A stretch of DNA of 64,000 nucleotides, taken from Megasphaera stantonii (GTDB lineage Bacteria > Bacillota > Negativicutes > Veillonellales > Megasphaeraceae). Positions 1-8,184 of the stretch are shown here, piece by piece. The position numbers and the translations under genes were made by a program. The notes under the pieces were generated by a model. The model was not told the DNA's origin, searched no databases, and saw only the letters and a program-made list of their open reading frames with translations. Within the stretch, counting starts at the first letter, position 1, and each line of letters opens with the position of its first letter. The stretch covers positions 62,001-126,000 of the forward strand of contig NZ_CP029462.1 in NCBI RefSeq assembly GCF_003367905.1, given 5' to 3'.

Positions 1-257
1 AGCAGGACGGAGACCACGCGGAAGAAGAAGCGGGCGACGTGCTATTTGTCTTTGCAAATGTATGCCGGCATTTTCATATCGAGCCGGAATGCGCGTTACA
101 TCGAGCGAACAGCAAGTTTCGCCGCCGTTTTTCTCACGTCGAGCAGCGCGTTAAGGAATCGGGCCGTTCGTGGAACGAGTTTTCCTTAGACGAACTGGAT
201 TCCTTTTGGAAGGAAGCCAAGGACTTGGAACGGCGCGGCTGCGGCGACGGGGAATAG
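1..257 (+). CDS. mazG: Nucleoside triphosphate pyrophosphohydrolase MazG, C-terminal end (5' truncated by window)
   Basis: The frame is open from the first bases of the window (codons from position 3) to the stop at 255-257, so only about the last 84 residues are present. They match the C-terminal MazG fold: an acidic EEEAGD helix that binds Mg2+ and the NTP phosphates, then a hydrophobic helix, a HIEPECALHRANSKF segment and a FRRRFSHVE segment. MazG hydrolyses non-canonical or excess NTPs to NMP and pyrophosphate. The gene lies 44 bp ahead of the HU gene, the mazG-hup order common in Firmicutes. The family is clear; the N-terminal half is outside the window. Confidence 0.9.
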   Translation, partial: QDGDHAEEEAGDVLFVFANVCRHFHIEPECALHRANSKFRRRFSHVEQRVKESGRSWNEFSLDELDSFWKEAKDLERRGCGDGE

Positions 258-301
258 GTTGGCTGTGAAGATAGATGTAACCAAATAAAGGAGGACTTGT
301 A

Positions 302-580
302 ATGAACAAAACAGAATTAATTGCGAGTGTCGCACAGAAATCCGATCTGACGAAAAAAGATGCTGAAAAAGCGGTAAAGGCTGTATTTGAAGCCATCAGC
401 GAAAGCTTGATCGAAGGCGATAAAGTACAGATTATCGGTTTCGGCACTTTTGAAGTTCGCCAGCGCAAAGCCCGTGAAGGCCGCAATCCGCGCAACAACG
501 AACCGATTCAGATCGAAGCTTCCAAGACACCGGCATTTAAAGCTGGCAAACAGTTAAAAGACTTGGTCAACAATAAATAA
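302..580 (+). CDS. hup: HU family DNA-binding protein
   Basis: A 92-residue protein, the usual HU length. It starts [21 protein letters not shown] and carries the family signature around the beta-arm ([20 protein letters not shown]) with the DNA-intercalating proline (NEPIQI) and the C-terminal [10 protein letters not shown] helix. HU dimers bind and bend DNA without sequence specificity and compact the nucleoid. The ATG is preceded by a strong AGGAGG at 290-295. A hairpin terminator follows at once, so it is probably transcribed alone or at the end of the mazG transcript. Confidence 0.97.
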   Translation: MNKTELIASVAQKSDLTKKDAEKAVKAVFEAISESLIEGDKVQIIGFGTFEVRQRKAREGRNPRNNEPIQIEASKTPAFKAGKQLKDLVNNK

Positions 581-592
581 TGTCGTAAAACG

Positions 593-620
593 AGGGCCGC
601 ATAGTACACGGCCCTTTTCT
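593..620 (+). terminator. Rho-independent terminator of the HU gene
   Basis: An inverted repeat of GGGCCG and CGGCCC with a 9-nt loop is followed by TTTTCTTT, directly after the HU stop codon. Confidence 0.8.
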
Positions 621-690
621 TTACTTGATTTTTGTCGTAACATAGAGATAGTAAGGTAATCGTATCTTCTACCCAAAAGAAGGGATTTGT

Positions 691-1851
691 ATGACGAAGA
701 AAAAAGTCCTGATCATGTCGGCGTCGATCGGCACAGGACATACGCAGGCAGCGCGCGCAATAGAAGAATATGTGAAAACGATTCCTGCCGACTGGGAGGT
801 AGAGCACGTCGATTTTCTTTCTAACGACGTCTTGTCTATCGATAATATCGTCAAGGAGACGTATATCAAAATCCTGGACTTATTCCCTTTATTATACGAT
901 TTGATGTACTACTCTTCTCAGGGCTATAAGAAGGGCATGGCAGTTAAGACGCTCATTTCTTGGGGGCTGAAGCGCCGCATGCTGCGCGTTTTAGCCGACA
1001 AGAAGCCGGACGTCCTCGTCTTCACCCATCCGTTTCCGGCCGGCGCGGCGGCTCTGCTCAAGCGTCAGCGCCGCTTAACGATTCCCCTCGTCGGCATCAT
1101 TACGGATTTTGCCATTCATCAGCTGTGGGTATACCCGCAGATCGACGCGTATTTTGTTGCCGCGTCTCCCCTGAAAAAGCTGCTGACCGAGCAGGGCATC
1201 GACGGCCGGAAGATTACCGTGTCGGGAATTCCCGTCCGCAGCGCCTTTAAGCAGGGCACGTGGCGCTGGGATGAAGACCATCAGCGCAACAAAAACGTCC
1301 TCATCATGGGCGGCGGATTGGGCATGGGGTCTATCCGCCAGTCTCTGGTACGCCTTGACAAGCTGGACGATGTCGATAGCTTTACTGTCGTTACGGGATA
1401 TAACGCCGATTTATACGATGAAATTTATCAGCTTCGCCGCGAACTGCGCCATCCCGTCAAGGTACTGGGGTATACGAACCGCATTGCCGAGCTCATGGCG
1501 AAGGCGGCCCTCCTGGTCACGAAGCCGGGAGCGCTGACGTGCACGGAAGCGGCGACGGTTCAGGTGCCGATGGTGTTGTACAGCCCCATTCCCGGACAGG
1601 AAGAGGCGAACGCCATGTACATGCAGGAGAAGGGCTGCGCCCGCTGGGCGAAGGGACAGGAAAATCTGGCCGTCATTACGGCAGATTTGCTGCGGCACCC
1701 GGAAAAACTGCAGGCTATGTCGGAGGCCAGCGTGTCGTGCCACCGCGACGGAGCGCGTATTATTGCGACTCACATTCGTCAGATTGTATTTCCGGACGAT
1801 GAGGAATCCCTGTCGGTCTGCGGCAGCGAATATTCTCACGAATCAATATAA
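691..1851 (+). CDS. Glycosyltransferase of the MGDG synthase / UgtP type
   Basis: A 386-residue GT-B fold glycosyltransferase. The N-terminus has the family motif SASIGTGHTQAARA (about residues 7-20), as in monogalactosyldiacylglycerol synthases and Bacillus UgtP. The C-terminal half has the UDP-sugar pocket (LIMGGGLGMG near 205; LVTKPGALTCTEA near 275; PGQEEANA near 300). Such enzymes transfer glucose or galactose from a UDP-sugar to diacylglycerol at the cytoplasmic membrane; a MurG-like role is less likely because the N-terminal motif is of the MGDG type. The acceptor and sugar cannot be read from sequence. Flanked by terminators on both sides, so monocistronic. Confidence 0.88.
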   Translation: MTKKKVLIMSASIGTGHTQAARAIEEYVKTIPADWEVEHVDFLSNDVLSIDNIVKETYIKILDLFPLLYDLMYYSSQGYKKGMAVKTLISWGLKRRMLRVLADKKPDVLVFTHPFPAGAAALLKRQRRLTIPLVGIITDFAIHQLWVYPQIDAYFVAASPLKKLLTEQGIDGRKITVSGIPVRSAFKQGTWRWDEDHQRNKNVLIMGGGLGMGSIRQSLVRLDKLDDVDSFTVVTGYNADLYDEIYQLRRELRHPVKVLGYTNRIAELMAKAALLVTKPGALTCTEAATVQVPMVLYSPIPGQEEANAMYMQEKGCARWAKGQENLAVITADLLRHPEKLQAMSEASVSCHRDGARIIATHIRQIVFPDDEESLSVCGSEYSHESI

Positions 1852-1854
1852 CTA

Positions 1855-1905
1855 AGCCGGATGGCCCATAGTCTTCACTATGGAAGCAGCATCCGGCTCT
1901 TTTTA
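1855..1905 (+). terminator. Rho-independent terminator after the glycosyltransferase
   Basis: AGCCGGAT at 1855-1862 pairs with ATCCGGCT at 1891-1898, with an inner CCATAG/CTATGG stem, and is followed by CTTTTTAT. The ribosome-binding site of the next gene begins immediately behind the T run. Confidence 0.85.
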
Positions 1906-1920
1906 TAGGAGGAATGGCAA

Positions 1921-3297
1921 GTGAAAAAGACTACTACACGGCGGCCCCGCCAGACCAGACAGCCGCGTCGTCCCAAGGGCTCGTCATCACGGCCGTGGGT
2001 CGTCCTGCTGTGCCTTATCGCCTTATGCATCGGCGCGTATTGGCTTGCCGGCGACAAGGATACGGGCAGGGAAACGTCGTCGGACCGGCAGATGGAACAG
2101 ATAGAAACGGTTCGCGACGACGGAAAAGACGCCGTATATACAGATACTTCCCAGGAATTAAGCGATGCCATTGCGGCTTGGCTCAAGGAACAGGGGGCCG
2201 ACGTACAGGAGCTGAAGCGCGAAGAGCGGAGCGAAGACCGGCAGGCGACGGGCGGCGCGATTTACTGGACGACGCGCAGCACCGCCGTGACGCCGTCTGA
2301 GCCCTTCTCCCGGGAAAAATTGGAAAAATTCCTGCAAAAGAGCGGCGGCAAAGCGTCTATATACCGGGTGACCCAGACGAAGCTCGACGGGAAGGACGCG
2401 GTGGAATACGATATCGCTTACTTCGATACCCTCGACGGCGATCCGCTGTACCTGGTGACGGACAAGCTGTACGTTTTGCCGGTGCAGGAAAAGGGCGGCT
2501 TAGTCAAGAATATAAAGGACATATTCACAGAATCGTCTTCGCCTGACGATGAAAAGAAGCAACAGGCAGAAACGAAGAAAGCTGTAACGGAATCGAAGCC
2601 AGAGCAGACTGAGCCGAAGCAAAGTCATCCGGCTCAAGTACAGGGCCGTCTGGCCATCGTTATTGACGACTGCGGCGTCGACCTCGATACGTTGTCGCGT
2701 ATGAATTCCATTCCCGTCCCGCTGACATATGCCGTCATGCCGTATAAGGCTCATACAGCCGAAGCCGCCGCCAGCGGCTACAGCGCGGGACGCAAGATAT
2801 TTGTGCACATGCCCATGCAGCCTCTGAACACGACGTCGTCGGAAGAAATATTTATCGGCGGCGACATGAGCGACAGCAAGATTCAGGCTACGGCTAATGA
2901 AATCCTCGATCAGGTGCCCTATGCCGTCGGCATGAACAACCACCAGGGATCAATGGCCACGGCAGACGAACGCATCATGAAAAGCGTCATGTCCGTTATG
3001 AGGCAGCGCGGGCTGGCCTTCCTCGACAGCCGCACGAACAGCGCCTCCGTAGGCGAGCAGACTGCTTCGGCTATGGGCGTCATGACAGGCCGCAATAACC
3101 TGTTCATCGACAATGATTCCGATGTGGCTTCTATTAAAGAACGGCTGCGTCAGGGCGGAGACATGGCGATACGAAACGGCAGCGCCGTCGTCATCGGCCA
3201 CTGCAGGCCGAATACGGCGCAGGCTCTCAGCGAAATGGTCGATGAGCTCCATGCCAAGGGCGTCGACATCGTATTTGTAACGGACTTGATGTCGTAG
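1921..3297 (+). CDS. Divergent polysaccharide deacetylase family protein (YibQ/DUF610 type)
   Basis: 458 residues from a GTG start preceded by AGGAGGAATGGCAA. A basic N-terminus (KKTTTRRPRQTRQ) is followed by one membrane anchor at about residues 22-42 (WVVLLCLIALCIGAYWLAG), a variable extracytoplasmic linker rich in K, E and Q (to about residue 235), then the deacetylase-like domain starting GRLAIVIDDCGVD with HMPMQP, MNNHQGS, FLDSRT and the late GHCRP motif. Divergent members keep the NodB-like barrel; their substrate is not established, and envelope polysaccharide processing is the usual inference. It sits 12 bp upstream of a TauE-type transporter and is probably co-transcribed with it. 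Confidence 0.85.
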   Translation: MKKTTTRRPRQTRQPRRPKGSSSRPWVVLLCLIALCIGAYWLAGDKDTGRETSSDRQMEQIETVRDDGKDAVYTDTSQELSDAIAAWLKEQGADVQELKREERSEDRQATGGAIYWTTRSTAVTPSEPFSREKLEKFLQKSGGKASIYRVTQTKLDGKDAVEYDIAYFDTLDGDPLYLVTDKLYVLPVQEKGGLVKNIKDIFTESSSPDDEKKQQAETKKAVTESKPEQTEPKQSHPAQVQGRLAIVIDDCGVDLDTLSRMNSIPVPLTYAVMPYKAHTAEAAASGYSAGRKIFVHMPMQPLNTTSSEEIFIGGDMSDSKIQATANEILDQVPYAVGMNNHQGSMATADERIMKSVMSVMRQRGLAFLDSRTNSASVGEQTASAMGVMTGRNNLFIDNDSDVASIKERLRQGGDMAIRNGSAVVIGHCRPNTAQALSEMVDELHAKGVDIVFVTDLMS

Positions 3298-3309
3298 CGG
3301 GGGAAGACT

Positions 3310-4095
3310 ATGGATATAGGGGATAGTACGATTTCTATATACATTCTGATATTCGTCATGGGCGGCGGATTTTTGGCAGGCTTCGTCGACGCCATTGCCG
3401 GAGGCGGAGGCCTTATTTCCCTGCCGGTGCTGCTGGCGACGGGCATGCCGCCCCATCTGGCTATCGGTACGAATAAATTTTCCGCTACCTTCGGCGCCGT
3501 CATGAGCGCCTGGCAGTTCTGGCGGGCCGGCAAGGTAGACGTCCACCTGATGAAGATAGCCCTGCCCTGTACCTTCGTTGGAGCCGTGCTGGGCTGCGCC
3601 TGTATGCTTCACCTGTCGGCCCAATGGCTCCAGCCGATTATCATCGCGGCCCTGGTGGCGACGATTCTCTTTGTTTTCAGCCGGGGAAGCTCTATGGGAG
3701 CGGTCAATACGTATCAGGGCGAGACGAAGAAGAACCTGGCCTTAGCCATGGCCGCAGCCGGCGCTATCGGATTTTACGACGGTTTCATCGGTCCCGGCAC
3801 GGGAACCTTTCTCATCGTGGCCTTTGTTTCCCTGGGCTTTGATTTCATCATCGCCGCCGGCAACGCCAAGGTGCTGAACCTGATGAGCAATCTGACCAGC
3901 TTCGTCCTCCTCGTATACTGGGGAAAAATATTGTATATTTACGGCGCGGCGATGGCCGTTTGCCTGTTTGCCGGCGCGTATTTCGGCTCCCGTCTGGCGA
4001 TACGGCGCGGTACGGCCTTTGTCCGGGCGATTATGCTCGTCGTGACGACCGTGTTAATTGTTAAGCTGGCCTTGGATTACGCCGGATTACTATAG
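3310..4095 (+). CDS. TSUP family transporter (sulfite exporter TauE/SafE family)
   Basis: 261 residues with about seven to eight hydrophobic segments. The first repeat begins IYILIFVMGGGFLAGFVDAIAGGGGLISLPVLL and contains the family-typical GGGGLIS glycine patch; the second repeat has GFYDGFIGPGTGTFL, also diagnostic of the TauE/SafE (DUF81) fold. Members move organosulfur compounds, sulfite or other small anions across the inner membrane; the substrate here is unknown. It follows the deacetylase by 12 bp and precedes the SDR by 16 bp, so these three probably form an operon, though no shared pathway is evident. Confidence 0.9.
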   Translation: MDIGDSTISIYILIFVMGGGFLAGFVDAIAGGGGLISLPVLLATGMPPHLAIGTNKFSATFGAVMSAWQFWRAGKVDVHLMKIALPCTFVGAVLGCACMLHLSAQWLQPIIIAALVATILFVFSRGSSMGAVNTYQGETKKNLALAMAAAGAIGFYDGFIGPGTGTFLIVAFVSLGFDFIIAAGNAKVLNLMSNLTSFVLLVYWGKILYIYGAAMAVCLFAGAYFGSRLAIRRGTAFVRAIMLVVTTVLIVKLALDYAGLL

Positions 4096-4111
4096 CGAAG
4101 GAGGGAATGCG

Positions 4112-4864
4112 ATGATGGAATCTGCTCAGAAAACGGTCTTCATCAGCGGCGGCACGTCGGGCATCGGCCTGGCGGCAGCGGAAATTTTACTGGAAAGAGG
4201 CTGGACCGTCGCGGTCAGCGGCCGCAGCGCTGAGCGGGGCAAGGCGGCTCTGGACTATTTGAACGTCGGCAGCCGTGCCGTATATATGAGCGGCGACGTA
4301 GGCAATGATGAGGACTGCCGCCGCATGATTGGTGAAACGGTTCGTCAGTTTGGACGGCTGGACGGCCTCGTTACGTCGGCAGGATATTATGAAGAATGCC
4401 TGCTGGAATATACTGACGACGAACAGGTGCGGAAGATGTTTGCCGTCAACGTGTACGGCACGATTTCCTTGTGCAGATATGCTCTGCCGTATCTCAAGAA
4501 GACCTGCGGCAGCATCGTCACCGTAAGCAGCGACGCCGGCCTGCAGGGAAACGTAGCCTGCTCGGTTTACGGCGCGACGAAGGGGGCCGTCGTGGCTTTT
4601 ACGAAATCCCTGGCACTGGAGGCGGCGCCCCATCAGGTGCGGGTTAACTGCGTCTGTCCCGGCGACGTAGAAACGCCGCTTTTGGAAAAGCAGCTGCAAG
4701 GCGACCCGTCCCTGACAATAGAATCCATGAAAGAACAGTACCCCTTGTACCGGCTGGCGAAACCGCAGGAAGTGGGGAAGGCCATCGCCTTTTTGCTCAG
4801 CGACGACGCGTCGTTTATCACCGCTGCGGCTCTTCCCGTCGACGGCGGTTTGACAAGCTGGTAA
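4112..4864 (+). CDS. SDR family NAD(P)-dependent oxidoreductase
   Basis: I start it at ATG 4112 (250 residues) because AAGGAGGG at 4098-4105 is spaced correctly; the upstream in-frame start at 4058 lies inside the previous gene. It has the classical short-chain dehydrogenase layout: the nucleotide-binding TGxxxGIG variant SGGTSGIGLA near residue 10, a catalytic Ser (VSSDAG), the YxxxK pair (YGATKGA), and the VCPGDVETP segment after it. The C-terminal VDGGLTSW is typical of FabG-like members. An Arg-rich SGRSAERG after the second strand suggests NADPH. The substrate is not predictable. Confidence 0.92.
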   Translation: MMESAQKTVFISGGTSGIGLAAAEILLERGWTVAVSGRSAERGKAALDYLNVGSRAVYMSGDVGNDEDCRRMIGETVRQFGRLDGLVTSAGYYEECLLEYTDDEQVRKMFAVNVYGTISLCRYALPYLKKTCGSIVTVSSDAGLQGNVACSVYGATKGAVVAFTKSLALEAAPHQVRVNCVCPGDVETPLLEKQLQGDPSLTIESMKEQYPLYRLAKPQEVGKAIAFLLSDDASFITAAALPVDGGLTSW

Positions 4865-4893
4865 AAACATGGGAAAATAAATTAACTCATCAA

Positions 4894-4905
4894 ATTTGCG
4901 CAAAT
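4894..4905. promoter_or_regulatory. 12-bp perfect palindrome ahead of the membrane-protein gene
   Basis: ATTTGCGCAAAT lies 12 bp upstream of the ATG at 4918. The same 10-bp core TTTGCGCAAA recurs at 15180-15189 upstream of yicC. It may be an operator; no regulator is known. Confidence 0.35.
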
Positions 4906-4917
4906 GAGGTGGTATAT

Positions 4918-5838
4918 ATGTCAGAAGAAATGAAAACAGTAGAACAGCTGCAGGAAGAAATTGCCAAGCTGAAACAGGAATTGGCCGATTTGAAATCCAG
5001 TCAGGCTCCGGCTCAGGAAGCTGAGCCCGTCGCTGCGGCCGATCAGGAAATTCCCGGCGGCGAAAGCGAAATGGCCCTGCAAGTCCTCCAGACGATTGAG
5101 CAGTCTACAGACGATGTAGACGTTAAAGTCGAGACGCTGTGCCGCTGGGCGGCGGCCCGCGCCGGTGCGATTGTCGTCGCACCGCTGCTGGGAACGGTGG
5201 CTCTCATGGCGAACGAAGTATATCTCGTCAGCCGCATCGCCCGCATTTACAACGTCAAGCTGACCGAACGGGCCCTCATCGCCTTCCTCGGCGCCGTCGG
5301 CAGCCGCATGATCGGCACCCTGCTTACGACGCTCATCCCGTTCAGCGTCATTCAGGTTCCCGTAGCCGTAGGCATTACGTACAGCCTGGGCCGCGTGACG
5401 CAGCGCTGGATGAAGGACGGCATGCCCAGCGACATGACGCCGTACGTCGAAATGATGGGCGAATGGAAGGACAAAGCACGCGAACAGGTCGACCGCCTGC
5501 GTGAAAATCCCTTGAAAAACGTTCCCCTCGGCGACGAAACCGTCGATTTCATCAAGCGGTGGGGCGGTACGGCTGCGGAAAAATTCCAGGACGTCAAGGA
5601 AAAAGGTCAGGAATTATACCACAATGTCCGCCATAAGGACGATTTAGTAGAAGAAATTATCGAAGAAAAAGCGGCGGAAGACGCGGCGAAGGCCGTCGCT
5701 GCAGAAACGGCGGCCGAAGCTGCCGACGACGCGGCAGAACAGGCTGCGGCAGCCGAAACAACGGAAACAGAGAAAAAGACTACGGTAGAAGAACAGGTCA
5801 AGGCCGCCGTAGAAGACGCCAAGATTCCGCTGGATTAA
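4918..5838 (+). CDS. Membrane protein with coiled-coil N-terminus, DUF697/YcjF-like
   Basis: ATG 4918 is chosen over GTG 4909 because GAGGTGG at 4906-4912 is then correctly spaced; 306 residues. A predicted coiled coil at about 5-35 (EQLQEEIAKLKQELADLK) is followed by an acidic linker, then a hydrophobic region at about 75-155 with two to three membrane segments (GAIVVAPLLGTVALMANEVYLVSRIARIY; AFLGAVGSRMIGTLLTTLIPFSVIQVPVAVGITYSLG) resembling the DUF697 domain that often accompanies GTPases, and a long Ala/Glu-rich tail. No GTPase domain is present. Function unknown. A YkvA-type membrane protein follows within 10 bp and is probably co-expressed. Confidence 0.7.
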   Translation: MSEEMKTVEQLQEEIAKLKQELADLKSSQAPAQEAEPVAAADQEIPGGESEMALQVLQTIEQSTDDVDVKVETLCRWAAARAGAIVVAPLLGTVALMANEVYLVSRIARIYNVKLTERALIAFLGAVGSRMIGTLLTTLIPFSVIQVPVAVGITYSLGRVTQRWMKDGMPSDMTPYVEMMGEWKDKAREQVDRLRENPLKNVPLGDETVDFIKRWGGTAAEKFQDVKEKGQELYHNVRHKDDLVEEIIEEKAAEDAAKAVAAETAAEAADDAAEQAAAAETTETEKKTTVEEQVKAAVEDAKIPLD

Positions 5839-5847
5839 AAAGGGACG

Positions 5848-6192
5848 ATGCGTATGTGGAAACTGCTGAGCTTTTTCGCCCGTTTTTATACGCCGGGAAA
5901 ATTTATTCGCTTTATACGGGGAACGGGACGGCGCCTTCATTTCCTGCCCAAGCTGATGACAATTTTTTACTGCATGCAGGATAAGGATACGCCGAAGTTC
6001 GTCAAGCTGGCCCTGATGGGGGCCCTGGGGTACGTCATACTGCCTCTGGATTTAGTGTCCGACGCCTTTATCGGCATCGGCTGGCTCGACGACGCCGCCG
6101 TCGTAGCGGCGGCCCTGCGCTTGGCCGGAACGTACGTCAAGCCGGAGCACCTGGAAAAGGTACGCCGCATGTTTCCCTTTGCCAACGTGTGA
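5848..6192 (+). CDS. YkvA family (DUF1232) small membrane protein
   Basis: 114 residues. The core KLALMGALGYVILPLDLVSDAFIGIGWLDDAAVVAAALRLA at about 52-92 is the DUF1232 signature: a hydrophobic helix ending in a LPLDLVSD turn, then a second amphipathic segment with the DD pair. The family's biochemical role is not established. ATG 5848 is 9 bp after the stop of the preceding membrane protein and shares its transcript; a hairpin follows at 6199. An ATG two codons later (5854) is also possible. Confidence 0.85.
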   Translation: MRMWKLLSFFARFYTPGKFIRFIRGTGRRLHFLPKLMTIFYCMQDKDTPKFVKLALMGALGYVILPLDLVSDAFIGIGWLDDAAVVAAALRLAGTYVKPEHLEKVRRMFPFANV

Positions 6193-6198
6193 CGATAT

Positions 6199-6240
6199 AG
6201 ACAATTCCGATACGGATATCCGTGTTGGGATTGTCTATTT
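6199..6240 (+). terminator. Probable terminator after the YkvA gene
   Basis: AGACAATTCC at 6199-6208 pairs with GGGATTGTCT at 6227-6236 with one mismatch, and TACGGATATCCGTG forms an inner stem. The T run (ATTTCT) is weak, so termination may be partial. Confidence 0.6.
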
Positions 6241-6262
6241 CTCATGAATTGGCGAAATTCCT

Positions 6263-6291
6263 TTGACAAACATACGCACTCATCGTAAAAT
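6263..6291 (+). promoter_or_regulatory. Sigma-A type promoter of the thioesterase-murI operon
   Basis: A perfect TTGACA at 6263-6268 is separated by 17 bp from TAAAAT at 6286-6291. The thioesterase ATG follows at 6326 with a GGAGGATG ribosome-binding site. Confidence 0.8.
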
Positions 6292-6325
6292 GATGTGAGT
6301 GTGCTATATAGGAGGATGAATTGGC

Positions 6326-6751
6326 ATGGTTACTGTTACTGAAAAAGTGCGGTTTTATGAAACCGATATGATGGGAATTGCCCACCACTCCAACCACATC
6401 CGCTGGTTTGAATGCGGCCGCTGCGAGTATTTAAGGCAGGCCGGCATAGACTTGTTCGAGCTGATGGACGAAGGCATATTATTTCCCATAAAGAGCGTCT
6501 CCTGCGAGTACGTCAGCCCCATTAACTACGCCGATACCATCGTGATTGAAACGCGTCTGACCCGTCTGTCGCGGGCCCAGATGACGTATTCATACCGCAT
6601 TGTGCGCAAGGAAGACGGCGTCCTGCTGGCCGTCGGCACGTCGCAGAACGTGTTTACTCATAAGGATACGGGGACAGTGGCCCGCTTGGACGACAGGCAC
6701 TACAATAAATTGAAAGCATGGTATGAGCGGGAGGAAGCTTCTGCCCAATAA
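6326..6751 (+). CDS. Acyl-CoA thioesterase, 4-hydroxybenzoyl-CoA thioesterase / YbgC family
   Basis: 141 residues with a hot-dog fold pattern. The N-terminus VRFYETDMMGIAHHSNHIRWFECGRCEYLR carries the YbgC-type active-site Asp in the family motif (Y-x-D-x-D/M-G-I-x-x-H-x-x-Y/H). The following strands (VSCEYVSPINYADTIVIETRL; TYSYRIVRKEDGVLLAVGTS) match the central sheet. The family hydrolyses short- to medium-chain acyl-CoA; the natural substrate is undetermined. It is the first gene of a unit with murI, 14 bp apart, driven by the promoter at 6263. Confidence 0.9.
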   Translation: MVTVTEKVRFYETDMMGIAHHSNHIRWFECGRCEYLRQAGIDLFELMDEGILFPIKSVSCEYVSPINYADTIVIETRLTRLSRAQMTYSYRIVRKEDGVLLAVGTSQNVFTHKDTGTVARLDDRHYNKLKAWYEREEASAQ

Positions 6752-6765
6752 TGGAGGAATGACAA

Positions 6766-7569
6766 GTGGAGCGGAATAGACAGCCTATCGGCGTATTCGA
6801 TTCCGGCGTCGGCGGTTTGACTGTCGTAAATAAGCTGCGCATGCTGCTGCCTCATGAAAATATCATTTATGTCGGCGATACGAAGCGCAATCCCTACGGT
6901 TCGCGCACGCCGGAAGAAATATTTTCATATACGAGAGATATACTGCGTTTTATGAGCGAAAAAGAGGTCAAGCTCGTCGCTATCGGCTGCAATACCGTAA
7001 CGGCCGTGGCCTACGAGACGGTGCGGAAAGAAGTGCCGTATCCCCTCATCGGCATGAGCCGCGGCATTCGTACGGCCCGGGAAATCAGCGCCAAGAAAAA
7101 AATCGCCGTCTTCGCGACGGATTTGACGATTGCCAATCACAGCCATAAAAAAATGGCTGCGGCCATCGATCCGGACATCGAAATTGTAGAACAAGCCTGC
7201 CCGGCCTTGGCCAATCTCGTCGAGCGGGGCGTCCTGTCCGGCGAGGAGATCATGGAGCCCCTTCGTCGATATACGGCCCCGGTCATTGCGTCCGGAGCTG
7301 ATACGGCCATTTTTGGCTGCACGCATTTTCCCTTTGTGCAGCCTTTATTCGAAGAGCTGTGCGGCGATACGATCGCCTTTGTAGACCCGGCTCACGAAAT
7401 GGCCTTACAGACGCTGGAAGTATTAAAGAAGGGCGGCCTTCTCAATCACGACCGCCTGCCGGGATATCTGCGCCTTTGCTTTACCGCCGAGGCCCGGCGC
7501 GGCGGCAAGCTGGCCGAACATCTCATTCCGGCCAACGAATTTACAGTTGAAGAAATATCCTTTGCCTGA
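6766..7569 (+). CDS. murI: Glutamate racemase
   Basis: 267 residues from GTG 6766, preceded by GGAGGAATGACAA. It interconverts L- and D-glutamate, supplying D-Glu for peptidoglycan in the cytoplasm. Visible signatures: IGVFDSGVGGLTV (residues 8-20), YVGDTKRNPYGSR, the first catalytic cysteine in AIGCNTVTA and the second in FGCTHFPF, near three quarters of the length. Length and motif spacing are those of an intact enzyme. It is co-transcribed with the thioesterase upstream. Confidence 0.97.
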   Translation: MERNRQPIGVFDSGVGGLTVVNKLRMLLPHENIIYVGDTKRNPYGSRTPEEIFSYTRDILRFMSEKEVKLVAIGCNTVTAVAYETVRKEVPYPLIGMSRGIRTAREISAKKKIAVFATDLTIANHSHKKMAAAIDPDIEIVEQACPALANLVERGVLSGEEIMEPLRRYTAPVIASGADTAIFGCTHFPFVQPLFEELCGDTIAFVDPAHEMALQTLEVLKKGGLLNHDRLPGYLRLCFTAEARRGGKLAEHLIPANEFTVEEISFA

Positions 7570-7628
7570 GGGCGGAGAAAATTACGGCCTTATCGGATAG
7601 ATAAGGCATCAAAAAGGAGTCTTGCGCC

Positions 7629-8171
7629 GTGTTATTGTATGTATTGATCAACATCGTCATTGCCGTTATCGGCATCGTCGCCGTACTGTATCTTCTGTTT
7701 CGCTTGTTTGCCTGGAGGCAGGGCGACGCCCGCTTCGTCATCGAGGCGCGCCGCCGCAAGCCCTTTGAGCTGAAGCAGATGACGGCTGATACGGCTGTCT
7801 TTGAAACGGAAGTTCCCTTTCATAACGCCGGGCGTCAGTTAGGCACGATCATGGATTTTTATCCCCGTACGCTGCTGCCGAGAGAACAATACGACAAATG
7901 CGTCGTCCATTCGCAGCTGGCTAATAAAGAAGCCGAACGGGACGACAACTACTGGGAATCTGTCATTTACTATCCTGGAAAAGGAAGCAGCCTTCGCGTC
8001 ACCATCGCCCTCGTCAGCAAGAGCGGCAATATCCGCGAAGATTTGAAGACTTTCCCCGACATGCCCATCGATTTGGTATACCAGGTCGTGTCGAGAAGCG
8101 AATGGTACATCCACAAAGCCCGCATTACCCTGAAGGCTTCGGAAGTACAGCACGCATTGGAACTGCATTAG
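7629..8171 (+). CDS. Membrane-anchored hypothetical protein
   Basis: 180 residues from GTG 7629, with AAAAGGAG at 7612-7619. The first 25 residues form a clear transmembrane helix (LLYVLINIVIAVIGIVAVLYLLFRLF) followed by basic residues, so the rest (about 150 residues, mixed alpha/beta, for example VFETEVPFHNAGRQLGTIMDF and DMPIDLVYQVVSRSEWYIHKARITL) is probably cytoplasmic. I recognise no family. It precedes the CofE-like gene by 13 bp, and the two probably form a unit with rdgB and the phosphoesterase gene. No function can be assigned. Confidence 0.65.
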   Translation: MLLYVLINIVIAVIGIVAVLYLLFRLFAWRQGDARFVIEARRRKPFELKQMTADTAVFETEVPFHNAGRQLGTIMDFYPRTLLPREQYDKCVVHSQLANKEAERDDNYWESVIYYPGKGSSLRVTIALVSKSGNIREDLKTFPDMPIDLVYQVVSRSEWYIHKARITLKASEVQHALELH

Positions 8172-8184
8172 GAGGTATATGGAA

